Shown piece by piece: positions 42,417 through 55,900 of a stretch of DNA of 64,000 nt. The stretch spans positions 34,988-98,987 of the forward strand of contig CAJNOQ010000027.1 of assembly GCA_905250885.1 (NCBI GenBank), in the 5' to 3' direction. Below the pieces are notes generated by a model. The model was not told the origin of the DNA. It searched no databases and was given only the letters and a program-made list of their open reading frames with translations. This stretch comes from Didymodactylos carnosus (Eukaryota; Rotifera; Eurotatoria; Philodinida; Philodinidae). The stretch's first letter is position 1. Every line of letters starts with the position of its first letter. A program made the translations under genes and the position numbers.

Positions 42417-44409
42417 TTAATGTTCTGTACGAATCGTTGAACAATTGTAACATAAGAGTGTGTCATTTATTGGATAACACAAATTTTCCACATTATCATT
42501 TAGTTGACAATCACAATCCTTTTTTTTGATAAAATATACAACAGAGTCAAAAGTGCAATTACTCATAACCATATGCTAAAAAGTCTTACTTCACATTTGT
42601 AACAGCTAACATGGTAATTTTTGTTCATTGCGATTACTCGAACTGTTTCGTCGTAACCCTAAATGAAACAAAAAGATCGTTGTATTTTTTGATTGATTAT
42701 ACAAATTTTCGATCTATCTACCTCTTCAGGACATATTGGATAGTTACATTTGGCACATCTTGGAGCATATGTACTAAAAATAATGACGATATTTACAAAG
42801 ATTGAAAAGACTATGAATTTGGAGAACGATTGTTAGTTGATCTAGCCGGTTTTCCTAAATTGCAATATGCATGCCCAAATCGAACTGTACTAAAATATCA
42901 GTGGGAATCAAAAAGGCTTTGTTATCAACGAACACAATACAATGCTCAATAATATCTCCATCAGTAGAGAAAAATAGAAAACGATATTATAACATCGGAA
43001 TGAATAAATGATGACTTACTTATGATAATCATAGAGGCAAAATATTCGATGTTCATTATCAATAGTAAATGGCACACCATCAAGACACTCATTACATATA
43101 TGACATCGAAAACATCCTGGATGATATGTATTTCCTATTGCTTGCAGTACCTAGAAAAAGACGTATTAATTATTTTATGTGTCGATAGTTATCTTATACA
43201 ACACAAACCGTATCCATAATGAGGTGATCACATTGAATGCATTTTTCAGCAGTTTGTTGAAATCCACTAAACTAAAATAGAAAGAGAGATAAAAATTACG
43301 ATATTATAACTTAGGTATGAAAATTATTGTAATACCAAATAATCTTCTTCACAATAAACTTGATCGGCAACATTATAAAATGCTTTACCACGAAGTGTTC
43401 GTTCACATAGAACACATTTAAAACAATTATTGTGATAAAGATTGCCCATTGCTTGGCATGCTTCATGAGCACCAGTTACAGATTGTCCACATTTTGTGCA
43501 TTGACCTCGAATGAAAACAAAAATAAATATTAAAAATGTTGGGTCTTATCGTTGTTCTCTTATGTGTATTGAATGCTGTTCATCGGTTCATCACATGTAT
43601 AAAGGATAGAAAAACTTACCATAATATTCTCCAACAGTTGCTTCGCTTTCTAATTCTTTTTCTAATGCTAATGTTAACGCAGCTAATTTTCGTTCAACAT
43701 CATTTGTCGCTGTATTATTTGTTCGTTTAGCGTTGAGAAGTGTAATAGGTAATTGAACTTTTGCTGCTGTTTTAGCATTACCATCATCGGGTATAATTGC
43801 TGATGTATTAGTTAGTAATCGAAAATTTGGCAATGAAAATATGCCTGCCGTTGTTGCTCTTGGTGGTACAGGCGGTTGTTTAGGAGATGTATGAATTGTT
43901 ATGCGAGGAGAATTTAAACGATGAAATGATTGTTTTTCTTTACTAGCACCGTCATTTAATGTAAAGTTAACATAAGGTTTTGGTAATGAATTATTAACAC
44001 GAAATCGAGGTACAGGTTCCTTTTGTGGTTGACTTATGTACAATGTACTTGAATTCATAAATGTAGTATTTGACGGAGATTGTTCACGATAAAATGGCGA
44101 TGAATTATTCATATTCACAGCTATTAGTTGTTTGGAATTTGTATTGGTTGTATTTAAATTTGTTGTGCGTGTAATGATTGGTGTTCTTGTAAAGAATTGT
44201 TGCTCAAAATTCAATTCATTATTACTCAATGGTTCACTCGATGATTCATAGGATGCATTATCTAATGCGTCAGTCGTTGTTGTATAAAAATTGTTTGAAT
44301 TCGGATTTGTTAGTCCAATAACTGTTATTACACTCTCTCTTAGTGGTCCATATTGTTGTTTGTTCAAGAATTTATCTGTTTTAGTTGTTGTTTTAACATT
44401 CGATGTGGA
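42417..44409 (-). CDS. Ajuba/LIMD1-type protein with three LIM domains (5' end unresolved)
   Basis: Adaptor protein of the Ajuba/LIMD1/WTIP (zyxin) group, linking adhesion sites, the Hippo pathway and nuclear regulation. Exons from 5' to 3': 43620-44409, 43336-43505, 43209-43271, 43020-43150, 42722-42773, 42590-42658, 42417-42518; total 1377 nt (459 codons with stop). The N-terminal half is Asn/Ser/Thr-rich with proline stretches ([10 protein letters not shown]), as in the family. LIM1: [19 protein letters not shown]...[19 protein letters not shown]2: [20 protein letters not shown]...[18 protein letters not shown]3: [12 protein letters not shown]...[14 protein letters not shown], stop after CSTIRTEH. 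No ATG opens the first exon: the frame is open to 44445 with a phase-0 acceptor at 44410, so an upstream exon probably supplies the start. Confidence 0.9.
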
Positions 44410-47400
44410 CTGAGTAGACCCCAGATTGTCAATTTTTCTTTTAATTTATATATACGGTACGGTGTGCTGACTGTTATAATAGAAAATATCGACATAATAA
44501 GTAATGTTTGTGTATCCATTGTGTTCTCGATAGAATGTCAATAAATGGGCGAGAAAAAGAATATCGTATGGATAATACATAGACCTCATATGGATGATAC
44601 ATAGCTACCATAAATCTTGTGGAAGAAACAAAGAGAGAAAAGAATTTTTCTCTTTTTACAATCAAAAATCATCATATGCGCATTTTCTCTACCGTTTATT
44701 ACTACTATTACCGCTACTACTGATTCTACTAATGTACATCGGCACAGTGCTCGTTTTTTTTAATACTTTTTCTTTCTAACATAGAGAAATAACCTAGACA
44801 TTAGATGTATACAAAGAAAGTAAAGTTAATTTTTTGTCAATCTGCATTGTACATGTATCTATCTCTTTAAATCTCTCAGTTATAAATGATTGTATAATAA
44901 ATAGTGTAGATAGGAAAACGATTATTCAACTGTCGAATAGATCGTTTATAAACCATAACAAAAAATTAAGATTTTGTCTTGGAAAGACGAAGTTATTTAT
45001 TGAGTATATTCGAATTTACTTGATAGAGCAGAGATAGAAAGACAGAGAACCGACAGAAAAATACTTATCTAATACTTTCAATCATGAGTGTTGACAATAA
45101 GATCTTTTTTTTTTAAAATGCAGAAATAAATGTATTTTCTTTATAAAAAGAATTGTACATTTTATTGTCAACATATTAATCAAGCTTTCAATTACTAACA
45201 AGGTTATTAACAACCACTTACAATCCATGTTTCGAAAAACCTCTCATTGAACCAACTATACCGAAGTAAACTGTTAGTTTATTAAACGATTGTATCTGAT
45301 AGAGTTCTGTCGTTATAATGCATCGCTACTAAACCGCTGTTCATTCAAAAAATTTTAACAGTAATTGACTCTGCTTAGAATAACAGAATATATGGATAGT
45401 TATGTATATAACGCGAAGGCAATATATGTTTTAGAATTAGTTATTAGTTAGTTAGATAAATATATTCTAGAAACATGTACAAAACCTGCTTTTGTATTTT
45501 GATCTATCGAGTTTGTTTTCGATATAGTTGATTCAATACGAGATTTTTAGGAAAAATTATTAAAAAATAAACGAAATACTACTAAAGGTTCTCAAAGATA
45601 TCATTATTATCAACTATGTTTCGTATGTATATCCTGTAATTTTCAACTATCAATAGTCTATAATAGAGAAAACTAATCGTTTTGGGTAAAAATACTTTCG
45701 TTTGCTGTACGTAGAAGAAATATTATTATATTACTAGATATGAACATACTTGAATTTCTAGAGTTTATGTAATAACTCTATTGATAATAACTCTGATAAT
45801 AATAACTGATAATTGTTTATATAAAAATTCGCTTTAATACATCGAATATTGTTCTAACTTTCATGTCATTTTCAGAAGTGTACAATATATTTCAATTGTC
45901 TTCATTATAACGGAGTGTAAAATTTTTTTTCTAAATTTTTGACTGACTAATATTTTTATAAAAATTATAGCACGAAAATCAATGTAGTCACAGAAATAGA
46001 AGAAGAAAGTGATAATGTTCTACTATGTATAAATAATTAGTATGAAAACGATAAAAATCTGAAGATGGATGTAAACTGGCAATTGTCTTGATATTGTTAT
46101 AAACAAAATATACGAGAATATCGACAAAGAACTGTCTAATATGCTTAAAACGATTGTTACACAACGGAATATATTAAATAAGATTATTATTAATAATAAT
46201 ATGTCACGTCTTGATAAATAATTATAGAAAATAGATGAACGACTAGTAAAAACTATTAAGTCAATCATTAGTAATGCTCAACAAAGCATACTGAGCCTAG
46301 AGGTTTTTAAGCATTCTTAATCCAACGATGACGTTAGTTTCCTTTGGATTTGAATTTTATAATATGACTTTTGAAAGTCGTGTTTTTGAATTTTGCAGAC
46401 TTGAGGACATGTTAATAAAAAATCTCCACTTCCTCAAGTTTTTTTCTGAATATTCACATCGGATTGAGGATATTTTTTTGTAATAAAAAAATATACTTTA
46501 CTAAAAATAATTCTCTCTTCAAGAAATTTTGAATTTTTTCGTTGAAAATCAAGGTTTTGGGAAGATTTACTCTGAGGATCTGATATAGACGTTTTAAGTT
46601 TATATTTTGAACAAGTTAAACTACGTAGTACGTACATTTAACATATAAAATTGCGGAAATTATATCTGATTACTAGAACTTTTTACAGAAGAAATCTGCC
46701 CGGTACTGGACTTCTTTTCGAATAAATACTAAAGAGAAAACTTAAAACTTAACTTCGAAACCAAGTTTTTCAGAGTTACATTACCAAATCCAAATTCAAG
46801 AAAAACTAATGTCATCGTTGTATTCAGCACACTTAAAATCTTTTAGCTCTAACTTATAGTTTTGGAGCGATTGAGCAACTAGGTTTTCTTTTATTTGGAT
46901 AGACTTTCATTAAAAATGATTTTGAAAATTTTTAGTTTAATATAGAAGTTAAAACAAGTAGTATTTATCGAATAAAATTAATTAAAATTAAAGATGAAAA
47001 GACAAGGTCGTAAATGTTGTTCAATTGTGTAAATTAACAGCTGTTAATGGAGGGAATCTGAAGCAATGAAGTTGTCCAGAAATTCAAGCTGAACTCGGCT
47101 GTATCTCTTTCATATGTTTACTGGTTCCTATAAATTCTAAAATCAGCTGACCAAACGAGGCTGCCAGCTACATCGAAAAAATAGTGTATATCTCCTTTGC
47201 CCGAAAAAGCCTGCCGGATATAGTTTTGTGCCCTAATTACGACTACGGTCTTAGTTCAAAACATCAATATTTAGATAAAAAACTAATTCCTGTGAATTCA
47301 TACTTGTGGTATATATATATATATATATATATATATGGATCAAGTGCGCTTTTTTTATATTGTGACTGTAATAACTTTTTTTGGTCGAAGTCTTTTTGTG

Positions 47401-48338
47401 TTTTTATTGCTCACATCGCCAGCAAGTTTTTCTAAAAATATCTTATTGTGGCATACCTAGGACTGCGAGCTATGTACCATTCTTTATACATACCATTTTT
47501 TGGAGATGTTACCAGCTTTCAAGTTTTGGTCTTATAACTTTGCAGTGAGACGAGGTGTTAGGCCTCGGAAAGTAGAACTTTGTAGAGAATTATGAGCTCT
47601 ATCAAATCGTGTTTGAACGGGCTTTTGGCGTCTCTTAGTTATTTTTTACCAAATTCTTTTATCAGAACTTCTATGAATATTACTCGGTAATATTGGTCAA
47701 ACTTGTTCTTGGACACCATAAGGCTTTCGACAAAAATTTAAATTAATTGCACTGTCTTTTATAATATCGCATATTTTCGACAACCTTCGTTTCATAATTG
47801 TAAATGCCAAAGCCTTAAAAAGGAAAAGCGTTGTCGAATTATACCATAGAAACAAGGACAAGCGTTTATTTATTTTTTCTCCTTGTTTGTAATACAGTAA
47901 CATCAAAAAATAGAAAATTATCTTACATGAAAATTCAATAAACAAAAACGTTTTTAACGTTACAAAACACGAAGCAAAATAAAGCTATACATTATCTGAC
48001 TGTTAACGCATCATAAAAAAATCAAACATTTCTCTCCTAATTCTGAATATTCATAATATAACATAATCTAAAAGGAATCTTGACAAATATTACAATAGCG
48101 GTATCTGACACAAGTGGAAAAAAAGCATCACTATAATCGTTCTAAGTCTAGGATAGAAACAGATAGAGTAGAATCGTTGTAAAATGGCCAGGTAACAAAA
48201 AGTAACTATGTACAGGTGCATTAACAAAAAGCAAAATGATTTCCATCTTTTTTTGACTAATAATACATTTCTTGAAATTACGGGTTATATTTACAAGTGG
48301 ATAACAAAATTACTTAACGCAAATATTTGCTATTTATA
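44410..48338. other. Gene-poor stretch
   Basis: The start may contain the promoter or first exon of the LIM gene. The rest is AT-rich with short uncorroborated ORFs and a (TA)n microsatellite at about 47311-47336. No recognisable coding domain, RNA gene or long inverted repeat. Confidence 0.5.
47311..47336. repeat. (TA)n microsatellite
   Basis: Uninterrupted TA dinucleotide run of about 13 units; ordinary simple repeat. Confidence 0.9.
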
Positions 48339-48476
48339 CACTGCGAGAAAAAAGTGCCCTTTGGTGAGGTTTAGGGCCCATGAAGCTGCCTTAAGTGCGC
48401 CACAGTCAACGTGAAAATAAAAAACAGGGCACTTTCATGTGCCTTAAACCTCACCAAAGGGCACTTTTTCGCAGTG
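48339..48476. mobile_element. Short foldback MITE flanked by TA
   Basis: A 138-bp element starting CACTGCGAG and ending CGCAGTG, with TA on each side (48337-48338 and 48477-48478). The arms share AGTGCCCTTTGGTGAGGTTTA (left) in reverse complement (right). TA flanks suggest a Tc1/mariner-type target, although TA is frequent here. No ORF. Confidence 0.7.
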
Positions 48477-49081
48477 TAGATATAATCAATCAAAGGCTGT
48501 AAATCATCTTTGACGACGCTTTTTTCACTTGCGTTTAAATAATAATTTTTGTCATTTGTAGTAACAATGGTAAACAGCCATGATTACCCATAAATTACTA
48601 ACAATCTCTCTCAGAGTGATTGTTAGTGAATCTGCTGAATGTGACACTGTAATGTGAAAATTCACGTCAATATTGTTTCTGAAAGCCAAGGCACTTTGCT
48701 ATAGGTTGTTTAATATGCGTTGTCGGATGGAGTTACTTTCAGAACAACGTTAATGCAGGTCTGAAACCGCTTTCGGTCAAATCCACTCGGTTTCTGGAAT
48801 CCTATTTGGTATGACTTAATCTGCTTTTCAAAGAAGCTTGTCGCTTGTGGAAAAATTATCTCTTAATCTGCGCCTCTATCGAATGAGACTTACATCACAA
48901 GCCTATAGTCAGTAATCAGCAAGTGAGTTAGAAGCTTATAAGTTATATGAGCTATGGTACAAAAAGGATTACACCGCACTCCCCTTGGTGAATCGAGTTC
49001 GTATCTCCGTTTTCTTGTCGATGCAACCTCTCTCAGAGAGAGCAGAATGCTTTTCCTTGTCCATTGATGTTTTTGAGTACT

Positions 49082-49527
49082 TCATATAATCTTTCTATGC
49101 CTTGTCTTCCCTTTCTGCAAGATTTCTGAACAGTTTCTAGCTGATTTTGCTGTGGACAAACCGTGATAAGTGAAATATGATTTTCTTGTTAAGTCCTTCA
49201 CATAAATCGCCGTGTTGATTCCATCCATATACAAAGAGGCAAGATATCTGTAACCTTCAGCTCCTTCTGCGTTCGCTTGCTTGAGAAAGTCGTTGAAATT
49301 CGTTGGCATTGATTGAGCAGGGTACGTCAGTTTTTTGAAGTTCGTGATAAACTGTTTTTGATAAATAGACTAACTATATCATTTGCATTGAAAAATACAT
49401 CATCATAATAACTGTATCCAATTGCTCCCTCTGATTTGGCCTTAGCAAGGAAGTTGGACTTTGAATTAGTCACTGATTTGATAGTGTGGTACTGGATACT
49501 GCTTTCGACTTGACCAACTAAATACAT
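49082..49527 (-). pseudogene. Remnant with two copies of an unfamiliar 50-55-residue module
   Basis: Two adjacent ORF pieces on the minus strand in different frames (49527-49327 and 49309-49082) carry the same module: FLAKAKSEGAIGYSYYDDVF and FLKQANAEGAEGYRYLASLY, each followed by an IYVKD/LFIKN-like strand and a Ser/Tyr-rich end. A frame change and a stop separate them, so this is not an intact gene. The same module appears at 52651-52999 on the other strand. I do not recognise a named domain. Confidence 0.55.
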
Positions 49528-49605
49528 TGAACATATTTTTCTTCAACATATATTCATTTTGAAGGTTAAAAAAGCGTTCAAAGAAAAGTTACTTTTTATA
49601 TCAAC

Positions 49606-49951
49606 TAGAGATGTGCAACCCGATCCGTACCCGACCCGATCCGAAGGCCGGGTACGGGTACGAAGTTGTCGGGTACGGGTAGAGCAGTTACGGGTACGGG
49701 TTCTATTCTTTTAATTTACCCGAAAACCGTAAGGTTCTGGTGGAAAACCCACAAAATTTTAGCAAAAAATACAGGAATTTAGCTAATATACATGAAGGTT
49801 TAAAAAAGTACTTGAGAACGTAATGATAATTTGACATCTTCAGTCGAAAAACAAAAGTTTTTAGCTGGAAAACAAAAAGGAGAAAATTTTTAGGTATAAG
49901 TCGATTACGGGTCGGGTACGGGTACGAAAATGGTACCCGTGCACATCTCTA
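49606..49951. mobile_element. hAT-type MITE with 8-bp target duplication
   Basis: A 346-bp element starting TAGAGATGTGCAACCCGATC and ending GTACCCGTGCACATCTCTA, with subterminal GGGTACGGGTACG repeats on both sides. Flanks are ATATCAAC (49598-49605) and ATACCAAC (49952-49959), an 8-bp duplication with one mismatch. The TAGAGATG terminus and 8-bp duplication are typical of hAT. No coding capacity. Confidence 0.8.
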
Positions 49952-50202
49952 ATACCAACCTTTGAATCAAAACAAAGTTTTTTTTTTAAGTCACGGATGA
50001 AAAACTTGCAAAAAGCTTTTTCCTTCTTAGAGTTGAATAAAGTAGGAGTTGCCGTCAGCTTGTGCACTTCTATTTGTATCCACCATAACTTCAGTAAAAA
50101 TTCCTTTGATACAAAACCTTTATAATGACACTCTCCTTTTCCGATGTATCTGAAGAGCGACATACTACAGACAGTTGACACTTACCTGGTGGATGCATCA
50201 CA

Positions 50203-50893
50203 TTGAATAGATGGAAGTGTGTTTTAAGCAAAACAGTCTCAAAAGTCATCTTCATCTTGAAAGAGATTTAAGAGAGCGTCCGCGACTCGATAGAGCATAC
50301 GCCCATGGAGCCGTCAAATTTTGCTAAGCCACCTTCAAGAATGCATAAAAATATGTCAGTAGATCGAGAATCGACTGTTCTACAAACAAGGGAAAAAAAT
50401 CTCTGGACATCCACTGGACAGGTGGAGGTGAAAAGGGACGAAAACCGGAAAATTCGTCATTTGGAAAAACTCAACTTTTTCAAAAACTTTTCGTTTCCTA
50501 AGCGGTACAAAGTTTCAAACTGACTTCTGCACACGCCATCCAATGCAGCTTGAGGAGCGCTATCGAACGAGACGTTGTTCAAGAGAATCCACTGTGTTTC
50601 GTTTTTTAAAGTCAAATGCAGTGAGAGAGTCGGTTTTTGATCATTTTTGATGTAGCTCTTAGTAAAGAATTGGTACCTGTGTCAGTTTCAGTTCTAAAAT
50701 GCTAAAAAAGTTTGCACTATCACGACTTTGTACGTGCTATCAAATGAGCTAATAAAAGCGACGACATTTTGTTCAAAATTTGACGGCTCCAAGGGCGTAT
50801 GCTCGGTCGAGTCGCGGACGCTCTCTTAAATCTTTTTCAGGACGAAGATTACTTTTGAGACTGTTTTGCTTAAAATACACTTTCATCTATCTA
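50203..50893. repeat. Inverted repeat pair, about 120-bp arms
   Basis: The left arm 50203-50323 and right arm 50774-50893 are reverse complements, sharing TTTAAGAGAGCGTCCGCGAC and GGAGCCGTCAAATTTTG. The spacer of about 450 bp contains no recognisable gene. It is nested within the larger unit 48634-51709. Probably another non-autonomous element. Confidence 0.75.
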
Positions 50894-51709
50894 ATTTGGA
50901 TTATGAGTTAGCCAAATGGATACCTAGGAAGTTTCTCGAGCGGTTTTCGTAAAACCGGCTAGCAATGAATTTACTGTTATCCTACCTTTCCATTGTCCGT
51001 AGGATAAGAAAAGGACGACGGGTAGGAAATACATATTGTCGCTCGTTTATTTAGCTATGGGACACAAATGTGAAGGATAATACAAATGTGCAATAGAATA
51101 ATTTCGCCATATTAAGCGCATCAGATAAGCCTGACTTTCGCCCACTACCAGTTCTTTGTTTCTCCTCGACATCATTACTTATGAGTCAGAAGGTTTTATG
51201 CAATATAGAATTCAGCCAAGTAAATCAAAAGCCCTTAAAAAAGATTCTAATAATCTCGGGCAAAACAGGGTCACATTCGCTTTGGGCCTATATCCCCAAA
51301 ATACCTAACTGGCATTCTTTGCAAAAAAATCAGTGAAGGGGAGTACCCGTCTTTAGTTTCCTGCATGTTGTAGCGCACGCTGAGTTACGTATGAAACTCA
51401 AGTTTCACGATTTTTGAACATCGGGTGAAAAACATATAGAATTTACACTCGATAGAGGCGCAGATTAAGAGATAATTTCTCCACAAGCGACAAGCTTCTT
51501 TGAAAAGCAGATTAAATCATACTAAATAGGACTCCAGAAACCAAGTGGATTTGACCGAAAGCGGTTTCAGACCTGCATTAACGTTGTTCTGAAAGTAACT
51601 CCATCCGACAACGCATATTAAACAACCTATAGCAAAGTCTTGGCTTTCACAAACAATATTGACATAGTCATAGGACGTAAATTTTCACATTACAGTGCCA
51701 GATTCAGCG

Positions 51710-52650
51710 GAGATCGGTTACTTAGCCAAATTGATTGAAAACGCGAGCATTTCCATGAAATGCTTATGAAAAAGTGTACATTATATAGTTGGGGACCCTA
51801 TTTTAGCGGACAATTTTGAAAAACTAGAAATAAGTTTTCAAATTTTTTCTCATAGACATCAGTTTAAACTTGAAAGTTAGTTTCAACTTAGATCGTTCTG
51901 AGAAAGCACCTTGTCGCCGTTCAGACAGTTCTTTGCGAACTTTTTTTCCTACGGTTTTTCATGTGGACACTCGTCCCTCAAATGAACTTGCCCAAGAGTT
52001 AGTTTTTGTCGGGGATTTCGGGTTTTTGAAATTTAGAAGAAAATACTCAAAGAAGTCTTTGAAATACTCTACACACCTGAGAAGAATTGTGAATCTTGAG
52101 GACACCTGCTTTTTCATGGTTTATCGGAGAAAGTTAGGACCTTTAGGACAGATGTATCATGACTGCCAGCATTACTTTAGTCTCAGTGAAAAAATCTTAA
52201 AAATTATCTTCACGGTTAAAAAGTTGAAAATCTATTCAAATTCACAGAATCAGTTAACTCAAGCCGAGACTTTCTATGTAGATACTGAGTACAGACCAGT
52301 CTACGTATTTCTCTCACTTTTCTAACTTACATTTTAATTTCGATAGTTTGGACGGAAAAACTCACATTCAAAAAGATCCTTTGAGTAGATATGCTAGCGG
52401 CGAATGTTCAGTTAAGCTATTTGTAACTTCAGAGTTCGAATTACAAAGTGATTGAAAAGTAAATATCAGATTTTAAAAGACACTGTTTCAACTTACATTG
52501 ATCAAGCGTTTGGAAAGATCTAGAACAATTTCCCTACACTTTTGAAAACTTTCGCCACGTTTTGCCGAGCCCATAATTCTGCAAGTTGGCCAAATTAGAC
52601 TCGTTAGCTGCTAGTCATAGTGAAAATAAAAATTCCTATAGCCTCCATAA
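51710..52650. other. Stretch with one uncorroborated ORF
   Basis: A plus-strand open frame at 51870-52325 (about 150 codons, no ATG at its start) has mixed, mildly basic composition and no recognised motif. It could be a gene remnant or chance. Nothing else seen. Confidence 0.3.
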
Positions 52651-52999
52651 GCTTATGCTATTTCGGAACGTCATTTTGCTGCCTTTTTGACTCAAGGAAA
52701 CTCAGAAGGCTCTGCAGGATACCGAATTCGTGCATCTTATATCTTTGGAACAAATGCTATTACTATTTATATAAAAGATAGCTCCCAGAAGAGTAAATTT
52801 GTTTACAAGACAGTTAAACCTTCGACGTATTAAACAAGCAAACACTGAAGGATCAAAAGAGTATCGTTATTGGACAACATACGTGTTCGGGCCTGACGTG
52901 GTGGACATCTACTATAACGATGTATCTATACCGAAATCCACATTTTCCGATCATACTGGATATGGGACCCTATCCCGCGAACGGGTGTGGAAAATCTGA
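52651..52999 (+). pseudogene. Remnant with two copies of the same 50-55-residue module
   Basis: Plus strand. The first module (about 52651-52818) reads ERHFAAFLTQGNSEGSAGYR followed by IYIKDSS; the second (about 52826-52999), in another frame, reads IKQANTEGSKEYRYWTTYVF followed by VDIYYND. The shared pattern is F-L-x-x-(A/G)-N-x-E-G-x-x-G-Y-R, then an aromatic strand, then I-Y-x-K-D. It matches the minus-strand pair at 49082-49527. The frameshift shows decay. Confidence 0.55.
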
Positions 53000-55900
53000 A
53001 TCGACAGTTCGATTCAGAATATTTTTCTCTTGCTATACTGAAATGCTCTGCTCCGATCCTTTTAATTTGTTTATAATGCGCTCGTGTCTACATACATTTA
53101 TTTTATTTGTTTCGTATGCTAACCAATAGAAATCCAAGATGTCTGCCATGCCTAAAATTCTACGTAGAGCACTTGCTTTACCCAAAAATAATGCAAAAAC
53201 GTGAAATTTCTTGCACAATTATTGAAAAGAAGTCCTTTTTATAATTATTCCGACAAATGCGACAGAAATAGACTTGGGCGCGAACTACAAACATGAGTTT
53301 GGCACCAAATCGCTCTAATGAACTTCTCATTTAGTTGTTCTGATACATTCTTTTATTCCTGGTACGTTAACAATGGCAGTCAAACAATTCACTTTTTTGT
53401 ATCATGTTCCTGTAGAAAAACCGGGTAAAACATTGTGCAATAACTAAGAAAGGCCTAAACTTTCTTTTGAGAAAGTCATATGAAAGATGGTTTTTTGTAG
53501 ACTTTTGTACTCAGCTTTATCTGCCATACTTTTGGCTTGTTTTTCTTCATAGCTGAGGACGTTAGGGGTTGTGTGTACTTTATTTTAAAGAGCAAGCCGA
53601 GGCGATTTAGCAAAGCACATGTTACGACTTTACGCAACTGTGAAAAGTTTCGAACACTTATTCTGATAATCGAACCGCACATATAAAACATCGAGAACTG
53701 GTATGAACAGGACTTGTTATTTTCCTCGTTCATGGTTTTTAGTCGTAGGTCAATCGATCTTACGGTGTACTATAGGAAGTTTATAAGATTCTGATAAGTT
53801 CTTATACGTATCTCATCATCTCTTTATATAGAAATCTTATAAAGTTGTACGAAATATTAGCTCCAAAGCATCAGAACGCAAAAGATTTAGGTTCAAGAAA
53901 CCTCCTCCTTCGAAGAGCTCTTCTTGAGAATGTACAACGCTGATTTCATCATGTTTTACCCAGCTTTCACTTCGGGAACATGATGCAATCAAGATAAATT
54001 ATTCATCTCAAGTTCAGCTAGAAGCTTTTATTTTGAGAACTTTCCACAGTCAACATAAAAGAGTACTCAGATTCTAACACACTTTGAGACACCGTTTGAT
54101 ACCTGAAATGGTTAAAAGAAAGGTTTCAAAGTTGCGACAATAAGAAGTTGAAAGGATTTGTCTCTTGGCTCTCTTATTAGAATTACCGTATACTAACACA
54201 GTAAATTACTTATTTGGCTGCAGCAATGCTATTTTGGGAAAGCCAAAAGAGCGGTTATAAACTGTTGATTACTTGACTAAGTGAAATTTCTTAGCTAGTC
54301 AATAGCCATTGGTTGTTTTCTCAAAATGGGTTTGAAGAGCTGCTATTCGTATAATAAGTGTTTTATAGTAGTAGAAGCTTATTGTAATAAAATCAGGACA
54401 TCGCGGTTCAAAGTATTTTCACGCAAATTTGTTTATGCTGTATAACTATGGAGACGTGCACGAATAATAGCCGTCTCAGTACAGGAGGAAAGTCGAGATA
54501 GGAGCCGAATGTTGTCTTATTGGTTGCTATAACGGCGTCCAGAGGCGTTGTCTTTCAAGAAAGTGTCTCAAAATGGTTCTGTTTAAGAGAAAAAAGAAAA
54601 TAAAAGTCTCGTTAAAATACATAATTACTAAAAATCTCAGCTCACTGAGCTAAACCTCAAATCTAGTAACGCCATAGGTTTTGTTAGTCAGTCCACTGAC
54701 TATGTAAAAAGCGTAAGTAAAACTGATTTCTGCTTCACATTAACAAAATAAGAACCTCATATAAAAGGAACACTGTTATGTCTCGTTTTGAAATGAGAAT
54801 GACAAAAATCACGCACATATTTGCTGTATACATACATAGAGTCTTATAAAAAAAATGCTTTAAAGATATGTATCGTATCACCATTTCAGGCATGAAGAAG
54901 GTGAGAAAATAGCTGTTCTCCCAGAAGATCTGCGTGCGCGAGTATTTCTACCCGTTTGACACAAAAGAATGAAGAAGAAAAAAGCGGAAGTGTCATCTTC
55001 GCATTTTCTTTTCTGATTATGAGCACTCCAGAGAGAATAATACAGAGAGCTTTCGGAAATTTTCTCTTTTCAACTCTGCTTGTATACACTTCCAGTAGAG
55101 AGATAGATGCACTACAACTCTTACACTACGCACATAATCACGATTATATTTAATTGTGGTTGTTAATCGTGATAAAACTAGTGTATCATTCTCTTTTTTG
55201 AATACGTCGTATCTAGGTGTACCGATCTATTTTTAATCTACAGATCTCTTTAGTCAAAAACAAGAATATATTTTGTTAACCTAAAAACCTTTTACACCTT
55301 TAATTCGATCGAGATATATAGATCATTGTAGCCTAAAACTACCATAAGGAATATATGAATTTACTCGAATCTGAAATATATTCGTCACATAATTTTCTAT
55401 GCTAATCAATTGATGATTAGTCGCTCATTAGCAAACATTATTCAAAATCTTCACCGTCTCACATAAATGAATGACAATAATAAGAATCAAAATCGATACA
55501 GATTTATTTTTTGTATTGAAGAATAATTTCATATTGTCAGTTTTGATCCAACTCAAATAATACATGATAATGACATTAAGTTTTTCTTTACATTCAATAC
55601 ACTTCTTTTCTATTCGATATTAACAGTTGGAATCAATGAATGTAGGTTAGGAATAGTAGCTTTTTTTCTATGGTGATCTTATGTTTAGTTCTTCGACATC
55701 GATTATAGAGAGTTTATCGTTCCTATTCTTTACTCTACGATTCTCATTTTGTGATTTAAACAAATTTTAAATAGAAATTATCGAACGAAGAATTGTTTAA
55801 TTTATTCATGATTTTTCTTCTATGTACCACTTGTAATTTAAACTAATTTATTTACAAAAATAAAATAATATTGCTCACTAAATATTTTTTTGATATGATA

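Larger units (their letters stand above)
48634..51709. repeat. Three-kilobase unit bounded by about 250-bp inverted repeats
   Basis: The left arm 48634-48882 and right arm 51450-51709 are reverse complements over about 250 bp with modest divergence (shared CTATAGGTTGTTTAATATGC, AACGTTAATGCAGGTCTGAA, AATCTGCGCCTCTATCGA). The outer ends read GCTGAAT / ATTCAGC. The interior holds remnants of a repeat-module protein gene (49082-49527, minus), a hAT MITE (49606-49951) and a further inverted pair (50203-50893). No transposase was recognised and no target duplication is clear. It may be a non-autonomous large element or an ancient inverted duplication. Confidence 0.75.

Noticed and set aside
50305-50523. 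72-codon ORF
   Set aside because: It lies in the arm and spacer of an inverted repeat pair; no motif, and the arm sequence explains the open frame.
51870-52325. Possible 151-codon gene
   Set aside because: The frame lacks an ATG at its start, has no recognised motif and lies in a repeat-rich gene graveyard; kept only as a remark.
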